Source: Nitrospiraceae bacterium (GTDB lineage: Bacteria; Nitrospirota; Thermodesulfovibrionia; Thermodesulfovibrionales; UBA1546). From it: a stretch of DNA of 64,000 nucleotides. This document shows positions 63,764-64,000 of the stretch, piece by piece. The notes under the pieces are model-generated. The model had not been told where the DNA came from and searched no databases. It saw only the letters and a program-made list of their open reading frames with translations. The position numbers were made by a program, and so were the translations under genes. Numbering within the stretch: position 1 is the first letter of the stretch; each line of letters begins with the position of its first letter. Where the stretch lies: NCBI GenBank assembly GCA_021373015.1, contig JAJFTJ010000005.1:306997-370996 (forward strand). Reading direction: 5' to 3'.

Positions 63764-64000
63764 ATGAACTGCAAAAAATTTGCAAGAAGAGAGATACTGA
63801 AAACAGCTGCAGCAAGTTCTCTTTTAATTGCTGCTGATTCTTTAATAATCGGTAAAAAAACTTCACAAGCATCCCTCACCAAAGAAGGACATGAAGCGCC
63901 GCTTCAAAACATAGAGACAGGCGGGCTAATAAGACCTCCGGGCGCACTTCCAGAGCCTGAATTCAGGGCTAAATGCATAAGCTGCGGAGTCTGCGTCAAT
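63764..64000 (+). CDS. NapG-like ferredoxin-type protein, start only (continues beyond window)
   Basis: The first 79 codons. MNCKKFARREILKTAAASS has a twin-arginine pair; then GGLIRPPGALPEPEFRAKC and CISCGVCVN. The RPPGA...EF-x-C-x2-C-x2-C pattern is the NapG/MauM-type periplasmic 4x[4Fe-4S] protein. Family role: passing electrons from quinol to NapA (with NapH). A weak AAGGA lies upstream. It would complete the electron path for the cluster, but NapH and NapB/C are not visible. Confidence 0.85.
   Translation, partial: MNCKKFARREILKTAAASSLLIAADSLIIGKKTSQASLTKEGHEAPLQNIETGGLIRPPGALPEPEFRAKCISCGVCVN

Overview
The window is one continuous stretch of chromosome from a diderm (LPS-bearing), AT-rich bacterium. 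Gene order and protein character suggest an anaerobic or microaerophilic member of the Nitrospirota (Thermodesulfovibrionia-like). This rests on the combination of an octaheme hydroxylamine-oxidoreductase-family cytochrome with a NapA-like enzyme, a stand-alone MglA GTPase, DUF4416, a MoaD/NIL/threonine-synthase cluster, and two heptosyltransferases. It is inference, not a database match. Most of the window is housekeeping DNA with tightly packed operons. No CRISPR array, intact insertion sequence, prophage or rRNA operon was seen.

Layout. 1-12.3 kb, mostly minus strand: an Omp85/TamA-like protein with at least seven POTRA domains (cut by the window edge) overlaps tamB and glnD; then a solute-binding lipoprotein, an ammonium transporter behind a near-consensus sigma-54 promoter, a 29-residue membrane peptide fused by stop/start overlap to secG, and tpiA. 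12.4-24.8 kb, mostly plus strand: cold-shock protein, mdh, ndk, tatA, an 84-bp inverted-repeat element, clpC, a TlpA-like thioredoxin, DUF4416, proB (minus), then a secA-GGDEF-MglA operon. 24.9-36.8 kb: an acyl-CoA synthetase, tRNA-Asn, a secreted repeat protein, and a minus-strand oxidative-stress operon (Fe-SOD, nitroreductase, two ferritin-like proteins, waaC, DsrE-like). A gene for a 20-residue Cys-rich peptide with its own promoter and terminator lies upstream of the SOD. Then come an AMIN amidase, a solitary EcfT, a D-aminoacylase-like enzyme, a secreted protein and obg.

36.9-43.2 kb is a seven-gene minus-strand amino-acid operon: threonine synthase-like protein, MoaD-like sulfur carrier, NIL-domain protein, threonine synthase, ApgM-family protein, aspartate kinase and cysteine synthase. 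It probably serves Thr/Cys/homocysteine synthesis, possibly through a protein-thiocarboxylate sulfur donor, with the ApgM-family protein a candidate homoserine kinase. 43.3-54.8 kb holds tmRNA, smpB, queE, a WaaF-GmhB fusion, dapB, a nitrilase, a second cold-shock protein, a UbiA prenyltransferase, a foreign-looking HEPN-like gene with a decayed neighbour, a lone ketoacyl synthase and a RodZ-like protein.

54.9-64 kb is the most interesting part: a Crp/Fnr regulator, a four-helix heme-copper-oxidase-like protein, two small CxxC proteins behind an FNR-like palindrome, then a plus-strand respiratory cluster. That cluster is an octaheme HAO-family cytochrome, two periplasmic TPR proteins, a monoheme protein, a very large (1116 aa) Tat-exported NapA-like molybdoenzyme and the start of a NapG-like ferredoxin. 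My reading is a periplasmic nitrate-to-nitrite-to-ammonium (or hydroxylamine) respiratory module that uses an HAO-family cytochrome in place of NrfA.
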